Source of the DNA: Isoetes taiwanensis
Taxonomy: Eukaryota; Streptophyta; Lycopodiopsida; Isoetales; Isoetaceae
Reading direction: 5' to 3'
DNA length: 64,000 nt
Assembly: GCA_021234155.1 (NCBI GenBank)
Contig: JAJEKV010000045.1
Span: 9,037,105 to 9,101,104, forward strand
Positions 22,963-33,499 of this stretch are shown in pieces. The position numbers were made by a program, and so were the translations under genes. Position 1 is the stretch's first letter; each line of letters begins with the position of its first letter. The notes under the pieces are model-generated. The model searched no databases. It worked only from the letters and a program-made list of their open reading frames with translations, and was not told where the DNA came from.

Positions 22963-23322
22963 CTACATGTCCGCCGCCACCGCAACTACATTAGAAATCA
23001 GAATAAAAAACAATAGCTCAATCGCATTATGGAGCTGATCTGATTGGGCGTAAGCAACAATTGCAGCATTCCTTGAAACAATATCTTTCAATGGCGTTTT
23101 CAAAAACAAGTTAATTGCATCCTGTAGGCGTCCATGCTGAATATACGCATTAACCATAATATTCCATGAAAAAACATTACGACAATCCATGCTTTCAAAA
23201 ATCTTCTTTGCATCCTCCAAAGCTCCACATTTTCCATACACTTGGATTAGAACGTTTGCCACATATCCACCTATTTGATGGCCATTTTTAGTGATGAGAT
23301 GGTCAATGCGCTTTACCTTCAT
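22963..23322 (-). pseudogene. PPR protein gene fragment
   Basis: The minus strand encodes about two and a half pentatricopeptide repeats of the PLS type: HQIGGYVANVLIQVYGKCGA, LEDAKKIFESMDCRNVFSWN, IMVNAYIQHGRLQDAINLFL, then VSRNAAIVAYAQSDQLHNAI. PPR proteins bind organellar RNA in plants and usually have ten or more repeats. Here only about 100 residues remain, with no targeting peptide and no C-terminal E/DYW domain. The sequence upstream (23.32 kb on) falls out of frame. It is probably a truncated or captured gene piece. Confidence 0.85.
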
Positions 23323-23635
23323 CCGGATCTTTTACGATCTGCACATCTCTGCAATAAGGATGCAATGAATGGGACATCTAGAGGACCTTATTCCGCTGCT
23401 TCCATGTCCCAGGTTTTAAGATTGCCGGATGTACATGCTGAATGCACGCATTGCAAGGATCTATTAGGTGTATTGTAATGGCCATATGGTAAAATGTGGT
23501 CTGTCCCGCTCGCTAAATCAAGCTACCGTGATCGCCCGCCTCTGATCGATCCTTGCCCCTGCATAACACAGCCATTCATGCATGCAACCCTAGTTTTTGC
23601 CATAACAAGGCATCAGAAAACAATGATGTGCTGCG

Positions 23636-23905
23636 AACGAGCTTTACTTACTCGGTTTCTTTCTTCCTTAAGACGCGAAATTGCTCTGGTGTAAGCACTG
23701 CCCGCCACCCTCTTCACTTTTGGCCATTTGGAGAGGGAGTCGCTTTGTCGCCATTGAAAACCCCGATCATGTTTGACGACGAACTATGGCTAGGGTTTCT
23801 ATTTGTTTCCACAAACCAAACACAAGAATACCAACGAGCTTTACTTACTCGGTTTCTTTCTTCCTTAAGTTGCGAAATTGCTCGGGTGTAAGCACTGCCC
23901 GCCAC
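23636..23905. repeat. 73-bp direct repeat pair
   Basis: 23636-23708 and 23833-23905 match except at a few positions (beginning AACGAGCTTTACTTACTCGG, ending CACTGCCCGCCAC). They are 197 bp apart, consistent with a local segmental duplication. No coding content was recognised. Confidence 0.75.
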
Positions 23906-24559
23906 TCCTCTTAAAAGCTTCAGATATGGCTGAATATATTTGATATATCCCTGCCAGACCTATAACTCTTATAATGCTTCCCCAGACTGAAGCCAAAGAT
24001 TGGAGATCCAATCACCAAACAACACACATACAGTATGGCAACAAACAACACAGATCCAAATCTGTTTCCACAACACAGATCCAAATCTGTTTCCACTCTG
24101 ATCACAAGAACATTAATTTGGTTTGCATGTTCAGCCCCTAAAATAAAAAGAGGGCTTTTGTTGTGAGCCCTTGGATGTTGGACCATTGAAAAAAAAAAAG
24201 CTAAATCAACGACTAAGAAATGGTGCACTCTAGATGTACGCATTAGTACATCCATTCGAATACGCCATGAAATCTTAGGAAAACCTTTGTGAAAAGCGTA
24301 CAAAAACACAAAAAAACCCCCTGTTATTATGCTACATATTCATATTAGAATACATTCATTCATTTATAGGCCTATAACAACTTTAATATGAAAATTTGTG
24401 CCTGTAACACCTTGAAAATCTGTCATGCCATTTCTTTAATATTACAGATTTTGTGTTGCTTCTGAAATTCTAAGCACCTTCTACAACAAAATTTGAAACT
24501 TACCAATGTAAACCTGTAACATCTTCAAGCCTGTAACGTCTTCAACAAGAAAATATCTT

Positions 24560-25099
24560 CTGCTAATATTCAATATCTAGGTTTTGTATAGCTTCTAGTG
24601 CATCTCAGCATATACTAGTAGAACTCTTATACTTGTAAGTTTTACTAGTGGCGAGAATATATCATCAAAATCAATTCCTTTCCTTTGCGTGCAACCCTGG
24701 GCTACTAATCGTGCTTTGTATTTCTTCCATCACTACCATCCTTCAATTTATATATCCATTTACTTCCAACGATATTTTTGTCACGTGGTTTATCTTCTAT
24801 TTTGTACGTGTTTGTCCTTTTGAAGGAATTAATCTCATCCATCATTGCTTTCGTCCATTCAGCTTTTCACAGTTAATTGCATCTTCATAAGATTGAGGTA
24901 CTTCTAGTTCAATAATGGCCATCACTACTTGAATTTCTTCTTCATTCAGTCTTTTACTTCTTTCCCCTTCCTCTCTTCCGAACTTTGTAATATCAAACTC
25001 AGTTCCCTTTTGCAGCTTCTCCACTTCTGTCATTCTTTTTTTTTTTCTTGTGAGTTGAGCTTCTATTTCCACTGGTGGATTTTCCCTTTTATCATGTTC
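24560..25099 (-). pseudogene. Copia A: start of the reverse transcriptase
   Basis: The minus strand reads VEIEAQLTRKKKRM..., PQSYEDAINCEKLNGRKQ and after a frame change KPRDKNIVGSKWIYKLKDGS, DFDDIFSPLVKLTSI. This is the linker and N-terminal part of a Ty1/copia reverse transcriptase. It fades out near 24560 before the catalytic YVDD region. RNase H is absent, so the 3' half of this element was deleted. It continues the integrase and linker at 25286-26003 on the other side of a SINE-like insertion. Confidence 0.82.
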
Positions 25100-25285
25100 T
25101 CTGTGGTAAGACGTTAAACTGCCATACCCAAGGTCACGGGTTCAACGCCTCGTTGTGAAAGTGGCCATGCAATGTAAAGTTGGTGGGGGAAGGACCCACT
25201 TCAGCAATGTAAAGTGGTGGGGGCAGGACCCATCTGGGTGTGTTGTACAGTGTCACATGTCCGATAGGACGCTGCCTTGTGGCGT
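25100..25285 (+). mobile_element. Probable tRNA-derived SINE inserted in copia A
   Basis: The plus strand shows an A-box-like GTGGTAAGACG (25103-25113) and a B-box-like GGGTTCAACGCC (25138-25149) at normal spacing, followed by ~130 bp containing a duplicated GTAAAGT.GGTGGGGG.AGGACCCA block. It interrupts the copia linker. GACGTTAAA occurs near both ends (25111 and 25286), but one copy overlaps the A box, so I do not rely on it as the target duplication. Confidence 0.6.
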
Positions 25286-26007
25286 GACGTTAAAATCTCT
25301 TCTTCTTCTTCTTCTTCTTCTTCTTCTGATATGCTATCAACATTTAAATTTTGTTCACTATCATCTTCTTCTACTATATCTGTGACTATTTCAAAATCAA
25401 CAGAGTCAGCTCTAGCTTCACTTGTTGCTTCATTTCTAGTTGGTTCAGACCTGTTTTCAACAATGCCTTCAGTGTCATCATTCAATTTTGCACGAGACTT
25501 GTACAAAATACTCTCATCAAAGCTTACATCTCTGCTGATTTTTTTTTCTAGTTGGATCATAGAGCTTATAGGCCTTGTACATTTCATCATATCATACCAG
25601 GAAGCTTACTATAGCTCTGTCGTCTAGTTTTCTTCTTATTTCTTCAGGGACATGAACAAATGCCAGACAGCCATATGCTCTAGAACTGTCATAAGTTATT
25701 TCTTTGTTATTCCACAGTTCCTCTGGAATATTTCCTCTTATGATTGCCAAAGGCAACTTGTTTTGCACATATACTGCAGTGTAAATGGCTTCTTCCCATA
25801 AATAATTTGGCAACCCTGCGTGTTTTAACATTGCTCTTGCTGCATTCAAAATGGTTCTATTTTTTCTTTCTGCTACTCCATTTTGTTGAGGTGAATACCT
25901 GCAAGTTGTCTTTTTATTCCCTTTTGTGAACTATATCTTTTAAACTCACATGAGACATACTCTCCTCCTCGATCAGACCTCGAACATTTAATTTTTCTGT
26001 TGGTTTC
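25286..26007 (-). pseudogene. Copia A: integrase C-terminus and acidic linker
   Basis: Minus strand from 26007: NRKIKCSRSDRGGEYVSCEF (second catalytic Asp region), then MNAARAMLKHAGLPNYLWEE, KLPLAIIRGNIPEELW and YGCLAFVHVPEEIRRKLDDR. After a frame change comes KKISRDVSFDESILY and an acidic linker with a run of Glu (from a TTC/GAA microsatellite at about 25297-25327). It normally links integrase to RT in copia polyproteins. Several frameshifts. The frame is interrupted at 26008 by a solo LTR and continues at 27593. Confidence 0.88.
25297..25327. repeat. (TTC)n microsatellite
   Basis: About ten TTC units in a row. On the minus strand they encode a Glu run in the copia linker. Confidence 0.9.
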
Positions 26008-27592
26008 TGTGACGTTCCAGCACAGTATACGGTCCGAGGACGTATACTGTACTACCTCGTCACGCGTACACGCCATCCCGATTGACGTGCACGCCGACGT
26101 GTAGCCAAGCAAGTAGCACCCTAGGGGGGCAACTTGCAAGGTGTGCATATTTATTCATGTGCACATTTATTCATATGTACACATTTATTCATGTGTATAC
26201 CTTAGTCACTTAATTAATAAAGGCAAGTGGGCCATACCCATTTGTCCCACATGCTCAAAGGGATAATGGAAGCCCTAGCCCTAACCCTTAGTCTATATAA
26301 GGTATATGGAACCCTAACTTTCCATTTTCGTCCACAGCCTTCTAGAACTCCGTTTTGCTTGCTCCAAGAACCAATCTTGACTCCCAAAGTCTGTCTGAGC
26401 AGTCTAGCTCATCAGGTTCCCTTTTTAGCTTCATCTTCGAGTAGTTCTGTAGCATGGATGCGTTCAGACCAGGAGGAGCAAGCCAGGGATCAGGTATTTT
26501 TCCAATTCAATAGTCTAAACCGCCTCCCAGACATAGAGTAAATAGGTTTAGCCTATTGATTTGCCCATAGCAGCCATCTAGATCCCTAGATATCAAGCCA
26601 TAACTAAAGAACTTAACTCTATGATTTAGATTAAATCTTATTCTTTAGTTTTTCTATGATATGTATGTGATGCTGATCTCTGTGGAATCATTGTATTGGG
26701 AAGGGGGTAGAGGCCTTAAAAGCCTAGTGGTTGATGCTCCTAGCCAACCCTCTTTAATGCACTATTAAATTCGGCCTGTGTACAAGAACCAAACCTGGTT
26801 GTGGGTGAAGGGGCCAGACTGGCTTACAAGGAGGTTCATGTCCTGACTCATGATCATGTCCCTCTGGTAGTAAAGCCTATCGGGGACTATTGTGGACTAG
26901 ACCTAATGCTCTGCCACTGCGTGCGGGCTCTGCATGGGTTCGACACTCTTGGGGTGGTGGACACCTTCCATGGAGTTCAGTCGAGTACGGGCAGTGGCCC
27001 TCTAGTCACCTTGAGTCAGCATGCCAACCTCTGGTGGGAGCAATCCCTACCTGCCCCATCGGAACTGGGGAGATGAAACCCAGGAATAGCCCCTTTGGCT
27101 ATGCATCCGGCAGGCTACAGTCAAGTCCCAACACTTTTCAACCTACTCTGCAAAGTGTGCACAGGAAGGGCGGATGGAGTGGACTACCCTAAGCCATGTT
27201 CTCATGCCAGCCAAATCCATTTGCCATGAATTCTGTCTGCAATGACTTCTGGAGTCCCAAGCCGTCAGTCATCCCCTTTGAGTCTGAGCCTTGGGTAGAA
27301 TCTCCATATGTGATGTGCTGACCTTTGTCTATGCAGATATGTGGTGAGCCATCCTTCGTGATGGTCATATGATATTGATGTATGTATACTGACATGTATG
27401 TTTACGCTTCCGCAGCTAGGTAGGCCCTGAGGGAAACATGGTAAAATGACCCCTTCATTCTTCCCACTGGAACTCATCAAGGTTGCAATGATACGTGGAG
27501 GGCCTTGTATCAGCATGGAGCTGGTATGGGGGGTGAACTCCTGTTTGTACACGGTGAATGCACCGTATATGAGTAGGGGACGTCACAGTTTC
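26003..27592 (+). mobile_element. Solo LTR, 1580 bp, with 5-bp target duplication
   Basis: GTTTC at 26003-26007 and 27588-27592 flanks a 1580-bp unit that begins TGTGACGT and ends ACGTCACA, an 8-bp terminal inverted repeat of TG...CA type. It sits inside the copia A integrase, and the reading frame is continuous if the unit and one GTTTC are ignored. A TATA-like CTATATAAG near 26293 on the plus strand, followed by a possible transcript start region, suggests plus orientation. No internal domain is present, so it is a solo LTR left by LTR-LTR recombination. A fragment of the same family lies at 10965-11189. Confidence 0.92.
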
Positions 27593-27757
27593 CCTCTCCA
27601 CTTCAGCTTCAAACATTTTAAATGCTATAAATGCCTGATCCTTGGATTTTAGAGTGTAACATTTCGTTTTCCTGGTGTAATCATCAATGAAGGGCATAAA
27701 AAACTTCCTTCCATGCAGGCTTCTCACATTTAGTGGTCCACAAAGATCCGAGTGTAC
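27593..27757 (-). pseudogene. Copia A: integrase catalytic core segment
   Basis: Minus strand: DLCGPLNVRSLHGRKFFMPF, then IDDYTRKTKCYTLKSKDQAF and FEAEVERE. This is the first catalytic Asp region of the copia integrase. On the right it is cut at 27762 by the large gypsy element and on the left by the solo LTR. Joined across the gypsy insertion, the frame continues directly from the pre-integrase block at 43974. Confidence 0.9.
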
Positions 27758-27762
27758 AAGAT

Positions 27763-30061
27763 TGTTGATGGCAAACCTGGCTAAACCACCAACCTCAGGT
27801 CAAAGAAGCACTAATCTTGGTCTAGGACCTCCAGATCACTTGAGGTGATCACTCTGTGCTAAAATATCTGTTTTTAAATTTCCAGAAAACAAGATTTCAC
27901 TAGTTTCCCAAAAGCCAAAAAAGCTAGTCTTATTCTAACAGGCACAGAAATTAATGCATTCAACATTTTGAACCCAAACAAGCATAGCATGTCACCATGA
28001 TATCTGAAGAAAGTGTTGGAGAAAGTCTATGCAAAGAATGGTTGGTGAGAAATAATGATTCTTGACTAAGTCGGTTGGTCAATGGATCGACAAGGCACTC
28101 AATTTTGCCAAATGAGAATGGTGATGAATTTTCAATCCAACTAAATTTAGACAAAGGAACACGAGGCCCGCAATAATAAGAGCATGCTATTTTCGTGGGC
28201 TAAAAAGTCACCAGAATTTGAGAAGTATGTCCGAGCATCTAATGATCATGAAAAGTATGACGGACTTTTAAAACATCGATGGGTTGATCTTTTTCCCCCT
28301 TTTTTTTTTAGCTTTTCCTTTCCTAAATAATTGTACCAATGCAACTAGAGCTTTGTATGCGACCCGTGTGCGAGAGGTATGGCTTTTTCTTCCCATTTCT
28401 AGAATTAATTCAAACACAAATGCATCAAATGATATTTTCCAAGGTCGATTTTCATTAAACCGAATCAAAGTCATCACATTTGACGTCATGTCAATGATCA
28501 AGATGATCAATCAACAGGACATCTCTAAAACATACAAATCGTGAATTTTTTGGATACAAATCAATCATAATATGCCTCGGGATAGATCTCTTAAGGCGGG
28601 AGGAACTCTCAAAGATCAATTCCGACTTCACACTTCGTGTACTTCGCCTTTGAATCGCGCAAAAAGCCCACACTTTTCTCCGTTGAATGAATCCCCTTTA
28701 AAAACTCTGTTTCCTACGGATCTTGGCAAATTCGGGATCTTGGCCATGTTTTTGGTTGGTTTAGACATTTCTTTGGGTGTAACAGACAGGAATGGTTAGC
28801 CAATGTAATGATTGCTCTGGTTCAATCGACAAAAACAAGTTCTTGGCAAGTCACATTTTTAGGGTTCTGAGTTTTCTTGAGAGCAATTATCCCACGGGCA
28901 AAAATCGAAAAAGAGGCTAAGGTATAAATAGAGAGCTATTTTCCTCTCTCTTGATTACGTGGTCTCCTCCCCACGCCAAGCTCCGGCTCGTGTTTCGACT
29001 TGGCATGCCGAGGGGACGCCACTTGGCGGATGATGAGAGGGTAGATAGATGGGGGGTAGATGTAGGTAGGTTTTGCCATTTTTTCAAATGAAGCACGCTT
29101 CCCAAGAAAGCCATTTAGAAGGTCAATATGCACTCTTTTTTCAATTTTTTTTTTGTGCCGTGGCATGATTCCATGAGGGCTATCGGGTGGTATCATCAAA
29201 CTCTCAAATGCCATACTTTTGATTTTTGTAGGAAAAAGAATGGGGTGAGTAGGCATTAGACATGGGATTTGGTGAGGTGGCAAGGAGGGAGAACAAGGCT
29301 AATAGGCACATTTATCAATCATTTCAATCTTATGGTTGACCAACTTTTTGGGTTTGGTCAACATTTGCCTAGTCATCATTTGATGATGCAAGGTGATATG
29401 ATGATGTGGAATGATGTTGAGTGATGTAATGGTATGGAGTGATGTGGTGATGTGGACACTTGTTGCTTAGGTGGCAACTTGGTGAATGATATATGGAAGT
29501 GGCAAATGGTGAGTGGACCAATGTGGCTTTGTAAGTGATGACATATGTATCTAGTCATCATGCCATGTCACTTGGAGATGGTGACTAGGCAAACTCGTGT
29601 TTAGCTTTTCAAATGCTTCTTTTCTTTTTTTTTTTTATAGCCACATGGTATGGAGTGGGATAATGGAATGATATGATGAAAAAATATGATGTAGAACTTG
29701 ATGCCTAGGCAATCCTTTTTGTGTAACAACTTTGAAAATGTGCCTTAGGTAGTGGTAGGTCAACTATGGAACAAAAGGCTATGTGTGAGATGTATGATAG
29801 TATGGGGTAATGGAACGTTGGAAATGTGGAGTGTGAGGTAGGAGAATAGAAATGACAACATGAAGGAGAAAAGATACCACTTTAATAGCTTGCAAACTTC
29901 ATAGGGGTCTTCCAAACTTCTAGATGCTTAGGTCCTCTCAATGTGTGATCTTGATTCCAATTCAATGTCTTCACTTGGTTCTTCAACATAGTATCTTCTT
30001 TTTCCCCGCAACATAAAAAGATTTGATGGCACTTTGCCATGTTGCCATAGCAGGGGCAACA
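27763..30061 (-). repeat. 3' LTR of the Tat-like element
   Basis: 2299 bp, starting TGTTG and ending CAACA, highly similar to 41666-43973. A minus-strand TATA-like TATAAAAAA near 29628-29640 (about 0.42 kb from the outer end) is a candidate sense promoter. A plus-strand TATAAATA at 28923-28930 points the other way. The mid-part is rich in ATG.TGATG-type repeats (29380-29560). Confidence 0.93.
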
Positions 30062-31330
30062 TCATGCTAAACAAGGAAAAGGAATGGCTGGTCCCCTCAA
30101 AATTTGTGAGCAAAATATGACGTAAGAATGGTGATGGTAGTGCAAGAGAATGGAAATTCCGAGAATATGGGCGAAGGGGTGATAAAAAGAGATGAAAAAA
30201 ACAATGGAAATGATGTTGGGGAAAGTCCGAACAGGATGGACATAAGGATGTGAGTGATGTTTGAATGGATATCTTCAGAAGGATGTTTATATGGAGTGGG
30301 AACATGGACTTGACTCTGAGGGTGAGTTGACTCATGACCTGACTTGACTTGCTTGACTTCTTTTGAGATATGTGTGGAGCAGGAACAGTGACTTGAGTTG
30401 GGAGTGTTTTTTTGACTTTTTCTAAAACTTGAGCTACCTTTATGGAAGGCTGATGAAAGGTAGCAGGCTGTGTTCTCTCTTTTGAAAAAGATTTGGGAAG
30501 CAAGGGCTAGATGAGAATGGAACAAAGGCAGATGAACATGAATGGAATGTATCAAGTGAACCTGCAGGCGTGGAAAAAAAATATGCTGTTAGTACTACGT
30601 CCTTCCAGCTAATTGTGGTAATATTTAGTTGTTGGGGATCCTGCATCAGTGAAGAATTTTGGTTGATATGAATTGGAAGGCAACTGTTTGCTCAGGTGGA
30701 GATTATTCAGACTGATGAACCTGTCATGACAAGTTCTATATGTGTTAGAAAACAACTCCTCCTATGCTTTCATGACTGTGAACTCAACCTGCAGCATCAT
30801 AATACACACAAGATATCAAAGTTAAACCTATTTTCCCTTTTTTCCTTTTTAGCACACCAGCCCTACCGGGCCTACAGCCTTTCCTCAAATTCTAGCCTAT
30901 CCACGTGTAATTTCCACCTCATCAAAATCTGAAGTGGCATCAATCTACACCATTGAATCTCTAGTTTCATAAATCAAGGGTCGAGGAAATTAGAAAATGG
31001 CCAAGAAAATAGAACGGAGATAGGATGAGTCGGACACTTCTTCACGATCTGGCAAACTCCGGCGCGCCGGAAGATCTGAGTTTGTCGTTTCGATATAAGT
31101 TCGGCGAGTTTTAGTTGGACTCCTCCGTTAAACTTTCTCGTGTTTTCTAGTCCTTTCTTTATATATATATTCCTTCTCTTATTCTCTGATAAACACCCCC
31201 TGTTTTTCCCTCTGAAACCGCCTTGCTACTAAAGAAACCCGAGTTTTTTCTTCTCCTTCATTGCTTCAAATCTATTTGGGTTGTGGCAAATTTCTTCCCA
31301 AGAGTGCCAATTTATTGCTAAGAATCAGAG
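30062..31330. other. Tat-like element, 3' internal region, unrecognised
   Basis: Follows the 3' LTR inward. No polypurine tract is evident immediately next to the LTR; a GAGGGGA stretch lies about 30 bp away on the minus strand. Plus-strand sequence near 31150-31330 contains TATATATATA and a pyrimidine-rich leader that look like a host promoter and 5' UTR feeding the ORF at 31331. Confidence 0.45.
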
Positions 31331-31549
31331 ATGACAAACCTTGCATCTAGTAAAATTGGCGTGGCAGCAGTCCTGGCCGGCGCCGGAGGTGTGTATTATT
31401 TGGCGAGGTCTTTTCTGCACAAAGATGATGCCCTAGAGGATGATTCTGATTGTGAAGATAGTTATTATGAAGATTCGAGTTTGGATGAAGATGTTTTATT
31501 TTCTGGTCCGGTGCTTTCTGCAAGGTCTGCTCTTCAGCCATTTGATTGA
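31331..31549 (+). CDS. Small ORF: hydrophobic segment plus acidic tail (captured exon?)
   Basis: 72 codons with an ATG in good context, preceded by a TATA-like stretch and leader. Residues ~8-25 (KIGVAAVLAGAGGVYYLARS) could span a membrane. Residues 32-56 are Asp/Glu/Tyr-rich (LEDDSDCEDSYYEDSSLDED). A GT dinucleotide after LSAR (near 31525) could be a splice donor, so this may be a first exon. It runs opposite to the element's gag-pol. I do not recognise the family. Confidence 0.45.
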   Translation: MTNLASSKIGVAAVLAGAGGVYYLARSFLHKDDALEDDSDCEDSYYEDSSLDEDVLFSGPVLSARSALQPFD

Positions 31550-32769
31550 AGTTCTCCCGTCCATTTGACTCTTCACTATCTGCTACGAAAGCATAACCTA
31601 GGTATGCTTGCCCCTTTTTTTTGTCAAATACAAATGCATTTGCGGCTCTATATTCTGGCGCCCAAATGGACGCCTCGGATAGCCGTCTATGGTCAATGGC
31701 GTCCATCTCTGGGTGCGGCCAACACAAAGTCGATAAGCAGCTGTTCTAACGACACTTCTCATCTTTATCAGTTGTTGGATCTGCATTTTCTTCGTTCATC
31801 TGTTAGAAAATACCGAAGCATCATCATGCATGCTGCAGCTGCAATGCTGCAAAGCCTCTGTTGTACTGCAATGGCAGACCCCTATTGTACTTCACATATA
31901 TCTAAATAGATACAACTAGTTAGATACATGCCACACATTTAATGTCTCAATTACACATTTAATATCTGCCTTCTTTAGGAGTATATCTAAAGTAGAATCC
32001 AAGATATCCTAAATGCAGCAGTTTATCTCTAGTTGGTCCGCTTTGAGTCTGGAGCTTTGCAAATCTAGCTGAGGTATGCTCTACAACTTCTATCTTATTC
32101 TTTGGATTCTGCCATTTTTGGACACTGTAACAAGAATGCATCAAGAATGCATGGAGGCACAACTTTGTTGGATCAAGCCCAGGTATCCCTTTAAGTTTTT
32201 CCTTAAGCTTAAGAAGTCTCAACATGCATAGATTTCTGTAAAATGATAAATCGTGGCTGGCAATATTTTATATAGAATGGTCAATCCAGGATACGCATCA
32301 GATGAAAGGACTTTAAATGGAACTTGAAAACAAGAAATTTCATTTGCACTTTCCTATAACAGCAGAGACTGAAAGCATGGAAGCGGCCCCATTCCTGCCC
32401 ATTTTCTTCCCTTTGGTCCCCCAGAGAAGTCCCCTTTTGCTCCATTTTTCCACCGATTAAACTCTTTGATTTTACTGCACTTTCATACCTGGTTGCAGCA
32501 GATCAGACGTGACTAATAGGGAAGATACGAGATAGTGCTTCTATGGCCTGTGTCTTTGTCAAAAAGCTTGCTGGATGGCTATGGTCTTGAACGGAGTAGC
32601 CTGCAGGCCAGACAGTGCCATCGTTTTGTTCTGTGTTTAAAAGGAGGGGCTCCATTATGATCCGCATACTCTATGGCAAGGATTTGAGTTCTAGAGCAGC
32701 CATTTGTGCTTATGTTCTTTCTCTGATCAAGATTCAAGTGTCCAGGTGCAACCTATTCTGCTTGATTTG

Positions 32770-33490
32770 ATAGGCCGTTTAGCATGCCTAATTTGTGGAT
32801 TTTTGTAAATCGCAGGTTTTGGGGTCTCTTGTCTCTGGTCATTGCATTTTGCTGGCAAACGTATACCTTCGGGCTTCTCATCCAGCTGCATGAAGCCATT
32901 CCAGGGAAGCGGTACAACAGATATGTTGAATTGGTAGTTGGTACAAGTAGCTTTTGGTGGGTGCTTTTAAAATTAACTGGTTTAGGATCACATGGTGTAA
33001 TCATGTAGAAAAATGCCTAAGCCAGATTTGAGGGCATAACGCTTCCCCACATGCAACTTGGCTGTATCTTGTATCTGCAGTATTGATTGCTTTAAAATCC
33101 ATCCATACCTTCTTCTTGTCTTCTTCTTATTCTGTTACTTTCTTCTTCTTAGAGTGGTCCAGATATATAGAATGTCATGTTCTAGAAAAAAGCATGTGCA
33201 ATTTGAATATGCTTCGCCGTCCATGATCTAGAATGCTTGGCATCAAACTCAAAGAATGTGGATGTTTTGCAGTGAAAACAATTAACTGACATGATATGGA
33301 ATTCTTTGGGCATAAAACATTGGATGATTTTCGTTAAAAAATTCACATGATCTGAGGGAATGTTCTTGTAACATGTTTCCTTTTTTTAATGCAGGAGAGA
33401 AACTAGGCACATATCTAGGAGTGGTTCCACTGCTAAGTCTCCCTGCTGGCACAGCTATAGGGCTCATAATCTTTGGGGCAGCTCTATGAA
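32770..33490 (+). pseudogene. Captured fragment of an LHT-type amino-acid transporter gene (intron retained)
   Basis: Two exon-like blocks on the plus strand. The first (about 32812-32940) reads WGLLSLVIAFCWQTYTFGLL then IQLHEAIPGKRYNRYVEL. After ~450 bp that look like an intron (GT near 32939, pyrimidine tract and TTTAATGCAG to about 33394) the second reads GEKLGTYLGVVPLLSLPAGT and AIGLIIFGAAL before a stop. The order and the HEAxPGKRYNRYVEL and GEKLG motifs match plant lysine/histidine transporter-like (AAAP family) proteins, which are plasma-membrane amino-acid carriers with about ten spans. Only two spans remain. The intron argues for capture from genomic DNA, not mRNA. Confidence 0.75.
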
Positions 33491-33499
33491 CATATTAGT

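Noticed and set aside
25111-25294. GACGTTAAA as the target duplication of the SINE in copia A
   Set aside because: The left copy overlaps the A box, so it cannot simply flank the element.
30097-30555. 152- and 191-codon minus-strand ORFs across the LTR border
   Set aside because: They are Ser/His/Phe-rich translations of low-complexity DNA, partly within the LTR, with no domain.
31347-31727. 126-codon minus-strand ORF
   Set aside because: It is antisense to the better supported plus-strand ORF and has no recognisable features.
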